Assembly (NCBI GenBank): GCA_010093515.1
Contig: MU001691.1
Span: 134,208 to 198,207 of the forward strand
From: Lineolata rhizophorae
Lineage: Eukaryota > Ascomycota > Dothideomycetes > Lineolatales > Lineolataceae
Reading direction: 5' to 3'
Length of the DNA: 64,000 nt
The notes beneath the pieces were generated by a model. That model made no database searches. It saw only the letters and a list, made by a program, of their open reading frames with translations, and was not told where the DNA came from. The position numbers and the translations under genes are program-made. Below, in pieces: positions 24,009 to 33,773 of this stretch. Each line of letters starts with the position of its first letter. Position 1 is the stretch's first letter.

Positions 24009-25410
24009 ATGGGTTATACTCATCAGGCGTTGAATCCTTCTTTCGTGCACCAGAGCTCGGTTTACGCTCTGTCAATCGTCCTCATCGTCGCGAGCGTCAT
24101 CGTCACTTGTCTGAGGTTCGTCGCACGGCGCCAGCAGAAGGCGCCGCTATTAGCCGATGACTACCTTATGCTCGCCGCCGTCGTCTTCCTGTTGGCGATG
24201 GGATCGGCCCTGATCTATGGAGCTGCTCACGATGCCCTTGGTGTCTCGATGTTCTCTCTCCCGGAACAGAGGATTCCGGAGATCGCTATGCTCGCTGGAC
24301 AGGTAAGTTGTAGCTAACTCATTGTTCTCCTCGTAACCAATGCGAATTTTGAGCTAATAGAAAATTTCAGATCGAGTATACGAGCTATATCATTGACGTC
24401 GTCAATCTGGCCTTGACGAAGCTCTCTCTGATCTTCTTCTACCGCCGTATATTCTGCACCCCGAGCGCACGGACTGCCTACTTCAACATCTTTACGCTCG
24501 TCATGGCCGTTATTGTTGGCCTTTGGGGCATCATCATGGTTTTCGTGTTCATTTTCCAATGCGGCACCCACATGAACGTCCTCTGGGACGGAACCTCGGA
24601 GCAAGAGAACGTCTGCGTCGAGACCCTCCCCTTGATGTTCGGCTTTAGTTTGACCGATATGATTTTCGACTTTGTTATTCTTTTGATGCCCCTCCCCAAG
24701 GTAAGTGGCAAATCCTTTTCGCCAAGAAGAGAAAGAGCCCTTTGAAATAAACTAATTGGTCAATTACAGGTCTGGCATCTCCAGTTGACGGTCTCACGTA
24801 AGATCTCACTGTGCTTCGTCTTCGCTCTGGGTGGATTGTAAGTTGCCAGCGCACAAGGCCCTCTATTAAAACCTGTTTGAATGCTGACTCTGGGAAAGTG
24901 CCTGCATCGGCGCTCTTATGCGTCTTGTATGGGTCATCTATGCCTGGAAGGGCGACTTCGACCCCACTTTGGATCCCATCAGTAAGTTATCACGTGACCC
25001 AACATCGCGTTGTATCGCCGGCAATTTACGATATACTAACGCGCATCCGTGCCGCAGTTGTCGTCACGACTGGCCTATGGTGGAGCATGCTCGAAAGCGG
25101 TATCGCAGCCGTAGCCGCCTGCGCTCTCACTCTGCGCATCCTGTTCACCCGCCGTGCCCTCGAGTCTGTTGTCAACAGCATCCGCTCCGCCGTCTCGCTC
25201 GCCTCCATGGGATCCCAGCAGGCCTCCCAAGCCAAGATCGTCGACGACAGTCACGCGTCGTCTCTATCGCTTACTCCGGGCCACAACCACAACTCGACTA
25301 CGTCCTCGGCGGGCACCCACCCCTTCACCAACCCGGAGGATATCGAGGCGCAGCGCAACATCCCGCGCGGCAATATTCGTGTGCAGAAGACCATTTCTTC
25401 GGATTATTGA
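24009..25410 (+). CDS. Fungal rhodopsin-domain (SAT4/PTH11-like) 7TM protein
   Basis: This is an integral membrane protein of the large Pezizomycotina family with a rhodopsin-like fold; members are suspected receptors, but most functions are unknown. Five exons are supported: 24009-24302, 24371-24700, 24770-24837, 24899-24981 and 25058-25410, giving 375 aa with every phase consistent. The N-terminus starts outside with a short head, then TM1 (SSVYALSIVLIVASVIVTCL) and the family motif LRFVARRQ...DDYLM. The middle carries KLSLIFFYRRIF, another family hallmark, and the fifth to seventh segments end with WWSMLESGIAAVAACALTL. A Ser/Thr/His-rich tail of about 100 residues is cytosolic. I do not see an eight-Cys CFEM domain, so it is not a classical PTH11 receptor. 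The start ATG has an ideal context. Confidence 0.88.
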
Positions 25411-27628
25411 TTAAAAATTTGCGATGATACCTCTTATTATGACACTATCATAAAACGACGGAAATATTCATTCCCTTCCACTTTCGTGTTTCCTTTGTTT
25501 CCATATCACTTGTACGAAGGAAACAACCGCGTTTCCGGAGTTACGTTTTGGGTCTGGTCTATGGGTCTGGGCTTCTTTATTCCCTTGAACAGAGCTTGCG
25601 CGAGACTCGCATTCCTCAATATCCCCCGGGCGCGTTTCGTTTCGTGGACATCCCATGCACGGATCATATTCCCTACCACCCTGCGGCGGTGCGCACCCTG
25701 CCCTTGACAGAAATTTGTGGGGTACTTTGCATTCGAAGCCTTTCAGGCCGTCAGTCGCATAGTGCTGTCAATTTAAAGTGTGATATTAAGCAGGCGCCTG
25801 GCCAAATCGGGTAACGGTTGGCGAATGCCGCGAATCTAATTCGCGCAGATCGCCGACAAGGAAGTGACTCCTCGCTCCATCCAATTCGCTACTCATGCAC
25901 ACCCTTGAACATCCTGTGAGTTGCGAAAATCCAACCTCCCCACACCGAAACCCTTTCGCCCGCCCCGATGGGTCCATTGCCGCAGCGACTTCGCCCCCCC
26001 ATTTTCACCGCAACCCGCCTATGCGGAAATCAATTTGCCGGGGCGATCCCAGTCGATTCCCCCCCTGCGCTCGAATCCCGACCTCTTAATGAGATTCCCG
26101 ATAAGCAGATAAGCCGGCGGCGCGGAGCGCCACCCGCCGCTCCCGGCAGCCACAGCCGCAGCGACGGCCCTTCCGGACTCGCGGGGAACCGGCCACGTAC
26201 ATCTTAAGGCTTCGTCCGGTGGCCAGGTACCAGAAGGCGGCAGTGAGCGAAAGGGCTTGCTCCGGTCAGAGGTAGTGCGTCTCGCTTATTCATCCTGCAG
26301 GAAGTCTCGAGCGCTACCTAGACAGGACAGGAACGCGAGTGACGATCCCTTTCCTGGGTGACGCCAGCGGGAGTGGACAGAAATGCGTCTTTTCGGTACA
26401 TGGGGTTCGATGCTGCCGCAGGGGCCATGCGATTGCCGCGCTTACTGAGTCCGAATTTGCCGAGAGAAAATTGAATTATCCTAGTGCCGGCGTGGAAAGG
26501 CAGACTCGTAGGCGGACAGACAGGCGGGCGATTTCTGGCCCTTTCGACCGGGTTGGTGAATTTATTCTCGGGGTTTTTGCAGGCGTAACTTGTGGGAGTG
26601 TTAGAGTGTTGTGCCAATTATAGTAGAATTCACCCACGGCACAGTTCTCATATCGGACGAGCAAGGCAGCGAATATATTCAATCACCAGCTCTTGTTTGA
26701 AAGGGACGCATTTCGCACGGGGCTCAGCCCCACAGAGTTTCCGCTCGAGCCGCACCCCTGGCTCGTCAAAACCCCCCCCTCTCCGCATGAACTACTAAAA
26801 TTAGTGGCCCAGTTTGCAGTCCTAACACTCAGGACCAGACACAATGGATTTTCACGACAGGCGGCAACAGCAGTATGAGTGTGCTAAGGCATGGATCGGG
26901 CGCTGAACTCTCGGATGTTCACAATGCGCTTTAGTAGAGGATAAGAGTTTCGCCCCGCAAAGTACGTAGTACGTGGCAACGGTTGAAGACGTGAAACAGG
27001 AAGCGATGAGGCACTAAGTGATTCTAAAGCAGCAAAAATTCTAGTTCAGTCTGTATTTCAGGGTTTCACAAACTACGTAGTGGGCAAACTGCTTAAATCG
27101 AATTGCCACGAAAACGGCCCTTTTTGCAGCGACAACTAGGATATAGGGAACTGTTTAAAATCCAGAATCCGGCCTGCAAAGTAAAAAAAAGAGGTATCGG
27201 AAATGACAGAAGGAAATTCCTGCGCAAGACAAAACTCAGGACTCCATTTCCACTAGTTGAGTAAGAACAGCACTCGAAATTGAGTGAGATAGGAAAAGTG
27301 CGCCCACACATAGCCCCTCATAGTGACAGGATCGGCGTGACGGCCCCCAACGATTGCACCATAACCCCAGACTTTTTACCTAAATCGATCGAAGAAAAGT
27401 CAGCGTAGAGCCGTGACCCAAGTGACTTCGGTGTAGTTGAACTCACAAGATCATCCACAAATCCATCATTAGCCCCAAGTACCTTGGACCTCTTCCATTA
27501 GTCCCGCGCAGCTCCAGACCCTACATGTCACAAAGTCAGCTTTTCAGCTTTCCAAGTCTTCGGAGCACGCCGCATAGCAGGGATCTATCTTACCAGCGCT
27601 TAGTCTCGGGGCTAGCTCCGCTCCTATC
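25411..27628. other. Intergenic, no gene recognised
   Basis: These are the 3' flanks of two convergent genes. Short frames only. Composition is near even, with an AT-rich part at 26900-27500. No repeats or RNA genes were seen. Confidence 0.5.
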
Positions 27629-28831
27629 TTAGTTCCGGTCAGAGGAGACGTCCCTTTCGCTGACATCCGCCGTGTCATCCTCGGCTGCGTTGATGTCAAG
27701 CCAGACGCTGCCGACGGACTCAGCCCTCCGGGCGATCTCTGCGGCGCCTGCAGCCGAGGCTTCGTCTATAGGAACCCAAACGCCGCCCGCTGGCGCGGCA
27801 CTCGCTGCGCGCTTAGCCTTCAGCACGTCTCCGTGCTTCTGCTCTACGGGGATCCACCTGCTCTCGCCCGCTGGGCCGCGCTTGTCCTTCGGATCGAAGC
27901 CCGGGTAGTCCCGTTCCATGGCCAGCTTCAGCCAGGCGCTCGGCGTGTTCCCAGGGCCATTGGTCGGGACGGGGCCTGGAGTGAACGTGAGAGTCTGCCT
28001 CGGCTTGAGATCCTTCACCTCTTCCTCTGTGACGTCGCGCTTGGCCTTCTCTCCGAAGCCCGGATAGTCGCGCTCCATGGCCAGCTTTAACCAAGTCGCT
28101 GATATTGGCGGAGTGGCGGCCGGCTCGGCGACCGCCTCAGCGGCCTTTGCTGGGGCGCGTGCCTCCAAGTCCTCGTCGTAGTCGTCGGCCTCGGCAGTGG
28201 CCAGCCATGCGTTTGGCGTTGGCAACTTGACTTGCGGGTCCCGTGCCTCGAGGTCCTCGTCGTAGTCGCCCTCCTCGGCGACGGCTAGCCAAGTAGATGG
28301 CGGTATCTGCGGTTCTCTGGTCTCTAGGGAGTCGTCCTCGTCGAGTTCGGCAGGGCTCAGCCAGGCATTTCCTACAGCCGAATCCCTCGTATCTAGAGAC
28401 TCGTCCTCGGCCACCTCAGCAGGGACCAGCCAGGCATTCCCCACGGCCGAATCTCTCGTATCTAGAGACTCGTCCTCGGCCACCTCAGCAGGAACCAGCC
28501 AGGCATTCCCCACGGCCGAATCTCTCGTATCTAGAGACTCGTCCTCGGCCACCTCAGCAGGGACCAGCCAGGTATTCCCCACGGTCGAATCTCTCGTATC
28601 TAGAGAGTTACCATCATCGTCAAGCTCGGCGGGACTCAGCCATGCGTTGCCAACGGCCGGAGCAGCAGCTCGTTCAACGGCTCGGTCAGCGAGACCTAGG
28701 TACCAACATGGGCGTTAACAACATACGTAGGGAAGGGTTCAAGTAGGGAAACGAAGAGTAAACATACCTGAGCTTAGAGGTGCGGCATTAGCCGCGATAG
28801 CAGCGGCTATGAGAAGAGAGACTGAGTGCAT
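27629..28831 (-). CDS. Secreted tandem-repeat peptide precursor (KEX2-processed type, candidate RiPP precursor)
   Basis: Exons 28831-28768 and 28695-27629 (intron 72 nt, TTAAC branch) give 376 aa. Residues 1-17 are a signal peptide (MHSVSLLIAAAIAANAA). The rest is twelve units, each with a Trp followed by Leu, Ile or Val, at W40, W64, W87, W110, W133, W157, W185, W223, W276, W302, W328 and W353. Units 1-5 have the form GNAWLVPAE with acidic spacers ending DTR or ETR. Units 6-7 contain DYDED and end EAR. Units 8-11 end in KR or RR, the kexin type. Units 8 and 9 share WLKLAMERDYPGF. There is no Cys. The layout (signal peptide, repeated cores, basic cleavage sites, many acidic residues) fits precursors of dikaritin peptides, and a UstYa gene is its divergent neighbour. 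I recognise no family by sequence; a structural repeat protein or a pheromone-like precursor are the alternatives. Confidence 0.8.
28377..28583 (-). repeat. 69-bp coding tandem repeat, three near-identical copies
   Basis: The copies 28377-28445, 28446-28514 and 28515-28583 differ at only a few bases, and diverged partial copies flank them on both sides. Each encodes one 23-residue unit of the peptide precursor. The near-identity suggests recent unequal crossing-over or gene conversion. Confidence 0.95.
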
Positions 28832-30984
28832 GGCGAGTGAAGTGAGTGAAGCGACGAATACCCGGCAGATCAGCGAACAGGGGATAACGTAGGAACGATG
28901 AGGTGAGAAGGGGGGAAATAAGAATGGGGGTGGGTGGCGCCACTGGGGTGGAAGAGAACGGGCGGGCTCCGAGGTACTGGGAAAAAGATGGCGTCCCGTT
29001 GCAGCGTCTTATATCCCGGCAGGGCATCAGTTCCTCCCGCCTGCGGCCCAAGGTCAGCAAGAGCCAAAGTAGCGGACAATCTGCAAAAACCCGGGCCGGG
29101 TTACCAACGAGTCAACTCCTTCAGCTCCATATAATCGCTAGTTGAAGCACTATGACCTCGTTTGAATTGAACTGATGCGCCGAGAATCGCCGGACTGTAT
29201 CTAGTCCGCTACCTTACTGAATCGACCGGGCTGTTTTGACGACTTCGAACAGGCCATTCGACTCGCATGATCCGCTAGATTTTAACGACCAAGACGCCAT
29301 TGACCAGGTGCTTGTCATCGGCTAACTGCTTGAAGCCGGCCAGCTTTTGACCTAAAAATGAGACGCGTGGCAAAGCGGAGGAGTAAATGGAGCTTGGTGC
29401 ACCGGTAAATGGAAAATCCCAAGGAAGCTTTCTTTCTCTAGCGCGTTCAGCCATCCCCTGATCTGTGTGTCAATGTGTTTTGCCAAATGTTGACCCGCCC
29501 TCCCAGTTGAGGGCTGGATGGGCGCTAGTGGAGGCGGCTCGCAGAGCTGTGTGTGACTGTCCCGTCTGAACAGAAACACATAACCAGTCTAGGTCCCAAA
29601 TAGCGAGTTGCCCCAACGATCGACCACATCCTGGGTGCACCTTGTCAGTCTTATTCCGAGAAAGAACCATTTTTCACATCGCTTATGCGATGCGGCCCAC
29701 TTGGACACTTCAAGCCGCTGCAGGCGGGGTATATGTGGTCCGGACTAAAACGTCAGTGCTGCTCGGCAGGTGACTTGACTGCCATATCTCCGCCCCAGGC
29801 TCTACCGTTTTGTTAATATTCAGAAGACCTATCTCAAAGTGGGGGAAGGAAATAATAGAGTTGGACAATCAACTGGGCCGCGGCGGAATCGGCTGGTCCT
29901 CGTATCGGCCGTCCGTGATCGTTGTGCATCTACGGGTTGGTAAACGGCGAGAGGGAGACCCTGGAGCAATCGATAGGGCCATACAGTACTCAACGTCATG
30001 CTTTGGCGAGGCTAGGCTCGCCTGCGACAGTTCGACGGTGATTGACAGGGGCCACAGGAACACGCCAAGAAAGCCAGCCATATGAATTTGGGATCTGGGT
30101 TTCCGTTACACATTTGGAGTCCCTGTTCCTGAACCGCTGGGCGCATCTGTGCGCCTTAAAATAGTTCACTCCTGCCATCAGCAAGCGGGCCCAATTGGAC
30201 CGTGTCTTATGGACTGGGGTAGTCGAAATACCCGAAGACGGTGGAGCACTTTGATCTTAGCGGGCCGTTGACGCTTAGAAAATTTCCCCATTAGCGTTTA
30301 ACGGACCAGCTAAGCAATAAATGGATAATTAGACGGCGATAAGAGCCCTCCGCGCGGAGTGTTTGACTTCTGTGGAGTGACCACTCGGCGAAACTTAACC
30401 GTCCGCGCGCCAACGCACGGACTTTAGCTTGACTGTCCTTAGTTAAAATGGCCTTCCCGGAAATGGGGCGCAGTCGGGAACGGGGACAGTAAGGCAGTGC
30501 TGCAGCGCTCGAGCAGATATACTCGCTGCCTCCGGGAGTTCGCTGCGCCGCGTCGGATAGGTTCTTAATTGCTGCCGTGGAACCATCAAACGGTGCCCCT
30601 TTCGGTCGTTCGGACACTGGGCCGCAATCAGTTGAGACATGTATCTGTCAGGTCGGCGACGACGCTGGCGAGAAGCGAATAATTTATTGATTGATCTGCA
30701 ATCAATAACCTGGCGCGAGGACCAAGGTCGGCCGGCACTTTTTCGACTTGGTCGAGAGACAAGGCTGATTTTCGCTTTAAAAATATCAAAGGGTTTTGCT
30801 GCAGGATAGATTAGCGAAACGGGTGAGCCTAAATGCTTCCGAACGCCCAGACCGGAGGCTAAGCATTGGGGGTGGCTAGGACCAAAAGCGAAGACCGCGC
30901 TGATCTCCGGGGAAAGGATATTTGATTTTCAATCGACACAACCCTCGACCGCTCACTCCCCCACTCCAGTCCGCCGGTCCAAAG
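28832..30984. promoter_or_regulatory. Shared divergent upstream region of precursor and UstYa gene
   Basis: About 2.15 kb lies between the two start codons, which point away from each other. It should hold both promoters. No protein family was recognised in its short frames, and I cannot name a specific regulator site. The right end, next to the UstYa ATG, is pyrimidine-rich (CACTCCCCCACTCCAGTCC). Confidence 0.5.
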
Positions 30985-32192
30985 ATGTCGACGGTCAAAG
31001 ATCCAAGTTACCACCAGCTGCCTGAGAAGGATAGTTCGGAGTCCGCTGAGGAGGAGTATCTTATCGAGAGTAACCGAGTGCGACCGTCCAAAGTGGTTGG
31101 AAAATCGACATTGTTTTACGCTATTTTACTTGTGTCCTCTTTACTGTCGAATCTTTTCCTCATTGTACAACTATCAAACCCGGCCAGCCGAAGAAATGGG
31201 GCGCAATCAGATGAAATGCGAACGCCGTTTGGTATGTAAATCGGTTCGGTCCTTCGCTTGTCAGCGCTGACCCGGATGAAGCTGGTCTTGTTCGAGACAC
31301 AGAAATGGTCCTAGAGAAGACATACGTCTTCGAAAACGAAACAGAGCACAACGAATTTTGGGAGAATATAAACGTTGACGCTGGTTTGGTGGCCTTGTCG
31401 GATGAGTGGGTAAGAGAGCATGGGCTGCAACTCGGACAGCGGTTCCCATGGGATGACACGAAAGGCATCTATGTCCTGGAAGGGTTCCATAGCATGCACT
31501 GTCTGGTGAGTTTCGCAACCGCCTCTCGCATTAGAACTTGGAGTCTTCATTTCATCACTGGCTACTGTATTGCCGTATAACGCGGTAAGACAGTAGTCAG
31601 CAAGCGCCGCTACGGCCTCCGATAAAGTAGCCTGCTACTTCATTGGTACCGGTGTGCTGCCATACAGCTAGAATGCTGTACCGTAGAGTCGCCTAGCCAT
31701 TGATCGTACCGCATCTTGCAACAACTTCCGTGCGGTCTAGGTAGCCACGAAGACTAGTTTTACGCTGATCATTCACTAAAATTGGACTTGATTTGATACG
31801 GTTCAACTTACCGGTAGCTAACACGTCTCCTCCAGAAATCCATCCACGACGCCCTCACCAAGCTCAAGGCCAAGCGGCGGCCCATCTACACCTGGGACCA
31901 CATCATGCACTGCATGGATTCTATCCGCAAGAACATCATGTGCGAAGCGTCAGACCTACCACTATATTCCACGCCCGGCGAGGACCCCGAGCTCGGCATC
32001 GGCGAGGTCAAGCAGTGCCGCAGCTGGGAGGCACTGACGGCATGGTCGCACGAGCACACGGCTTGCTATCGTCTCATCAACGAGACCGACGCACATATGG
32101 ATCGGCTGGAACGATACAAGTTCTGCCCGGAAGGGAGCCCATATATCGAGCGCGTGCGGGAGGTGTTCGGAGATCGGACGGGAGTGGAGTAA
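30985..32192 (+). CDS. UstYa-family (DUF3328) peptide-modifying oxidase
   Basis: UstYa-type proteins catalyse oxidative cyclisation of ribosomal peptides in fungi; others act in non-peptide pathways. Exons 30985-31231, 31303-31505 and 31836-32192 give 268 aa. Intron 1 is taken as 31232-31302 (GTATGT donor, GCTGAC branch, ACACAG acceptor); the nearer TGTCAG would leave only about 30 nt or break the frame. Residues 42-63 are a single membrane anchor after a polar N-terminus. The domain then shows NINVDAGLVAL, FPWDDTKGIYVLEGFHSMHCL (first HxxHC, H145-C149) and WDHIMHCMDSIRKNIMC (second HxxHC, H172-C176). Both metal-binding motifs are intact. Intron 2 is 330 nt, far longer than others here, and separates the two motifs. 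The gene is divergent from the repeat-peptide precursor. Confidence 0.9.
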
Positions 32193-33773
32193 ACATGGCA
32201 AGCACGCGTTGATCTGTTCAGCTGGCGTTCGAGGTCGAATTTGTACCGGATGCATGATCTTGTTCGCCTATGGCGGCGCATGTATTTCCCGATTCGGAAA
32301 GGCGTCCAGGACGGAGTCGGTTGGCCTTTGCAGAAGAGGTGCTCCGAGGCAAAAGCAAAGCATGATGACGATCAATAGTAGTATACTTCTGGTGGCCTTA
32401 GCAAACGAGCGAAGTTCCCTGATGCAGCCCCACGTGATGGACCCTACACTCGCCCACATCCCGCCAACCGAGCCCCGGCATCACCCCGATCCGGTGGAAC
32501 CGAGAAAATTCAGCGGCATCCACTACCCACACTGCTCCATACGTGCGAAGTACATGACCCACATCTATCGCCGCACGTGACTGGCTTCCTGGCGCGGCAT
32601 CCGTCATCGGACCCGTTTCCTTGGGACGGATGCATGCAAAAGGGAAAGACGTGTCTGCAGCGCTTTGGGGAGAGCTCCGCGATCCCGCAGCGAAGGCCGT
32701 GCTCGCGTCAACATGGAGCGATACGCATACCTAAGCTGAAAGATCCATACTACGCAGACAACTGTGGTTTTGGTGCGGCAGGGCACTGTGTTACGGAGGT
32801 ACAACGCAGAAACGGTCAGCCACATGTCAGGCACAGTCGCCCTGCGTATGCGGAGCACATAATAGACACGGCGGGAGCGCTCCCGCAAAGCAAGAGGCTC
32901 GTGTCGCCCCATGGCTGAAGAAAAGCTGGAGAGACAAGAGGATCATCTGGGGAACTGGTCAGAGGAGAAACACGGCAAGGCAGCGCTCAGACAAGCGCAC
33001 GGCGGATGATCACGTCTGCCTAGATCTCGTGCGCAGCCCCGGGCAGAGGAGGCTGCCGGCGGGCTGATGACCCGCGGCGATTCCTCGGTTTGCCTGTTTG
33101 GGTCGCTCGAGGGAGTTCACGTGCGCGCATCGGGGCGCAGGGCTTTCCCTCGCTGGGCGCCGCCGCGCAGCGCAGCGATCGAGGGACGCCCTGGGCGGGT
33201 GAGGGTCCACGGTTGCTAAGCTGTCCCCAGGGAACGCAGACGAGGGCGGCGGCGACAGGAGGGAGCGGCCGAAACGCTGTTGCCGGTGCTGCAGCAGAGT
33301 CGATCGCGCTCGCTACACCCGTCATACGTAGGCTGCCCCCCGGCGTTGTTGGGGGCAGAGAGCGAAAGGAGGGGAGAAAAAAAAAGAATTTTCTAAGGAA
33401 ATTTTTTACTCTAGTGTGGCCATCAGGCTCCTCCAAGTCGGTGCCGTCGCGAGCCAAGCAGCGACCGCAGACGGGTGGCTTTGCAGACAGCGCGCAAAGT
33501 CAGCAAACTCCCCAAAAAGGAGCGCCGGCCAACTCGGGGGAAGGCGCCGCTTGGCACAGGACACGCTTTCGTCCCCAGCCGACCACTGTAGGTACATCCT
33601 TCGGCGCCGACGATACCCAGCAGCAGAGATCCACCCCATACCAGATGCAAGCACCTTTGACGTGCCTAGGACTCCACCTGCTTACTTAGCACCCAACGCA
33701 GCGCGCCCGCCGACCTGTCACCGACTCCCCTTCTTCGTGCCTGACCCCATACCTTGCGTCACGGGATCCGTTC
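32193..33773. other. Intergenic between UstYa and MFS genes
   Basis: No family was recognised in open frames on either strand (for example 32209-32580 plus, 32604-32912 minus). The right half is GC-rich, with a purine tract near 33365-33385. It probably contains the MFS promoter and 5' UTR, possibly with a non-coding or very short first exon. Confidence 0.5.

Noticed and set aside
27629-28831. Alpha-pheromone precursor
   Set aside because: Trp-starting repeats with basic sites suggested it, but the units lack the GQP-type core and Cys pairs of Sordariomycete pheromones, and units are too variable.
31232-31264. 33-nt or shorter intron 1 in the UstYa gene ending at TGTCAG
   Set aside because: Too short for the spliceosome and out of phase with the GTATGT donor; the 71-nt intron to ACACAG fits phase and has a GCTGAC branch.
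32209-32580. Second UstY-like gene suggested by an HYPHC pentapeptide
   Set aside because: Only one HxxHC-like match, no second motif, no membrane anchor and no DWW/NVDAG-type context; probably chance.
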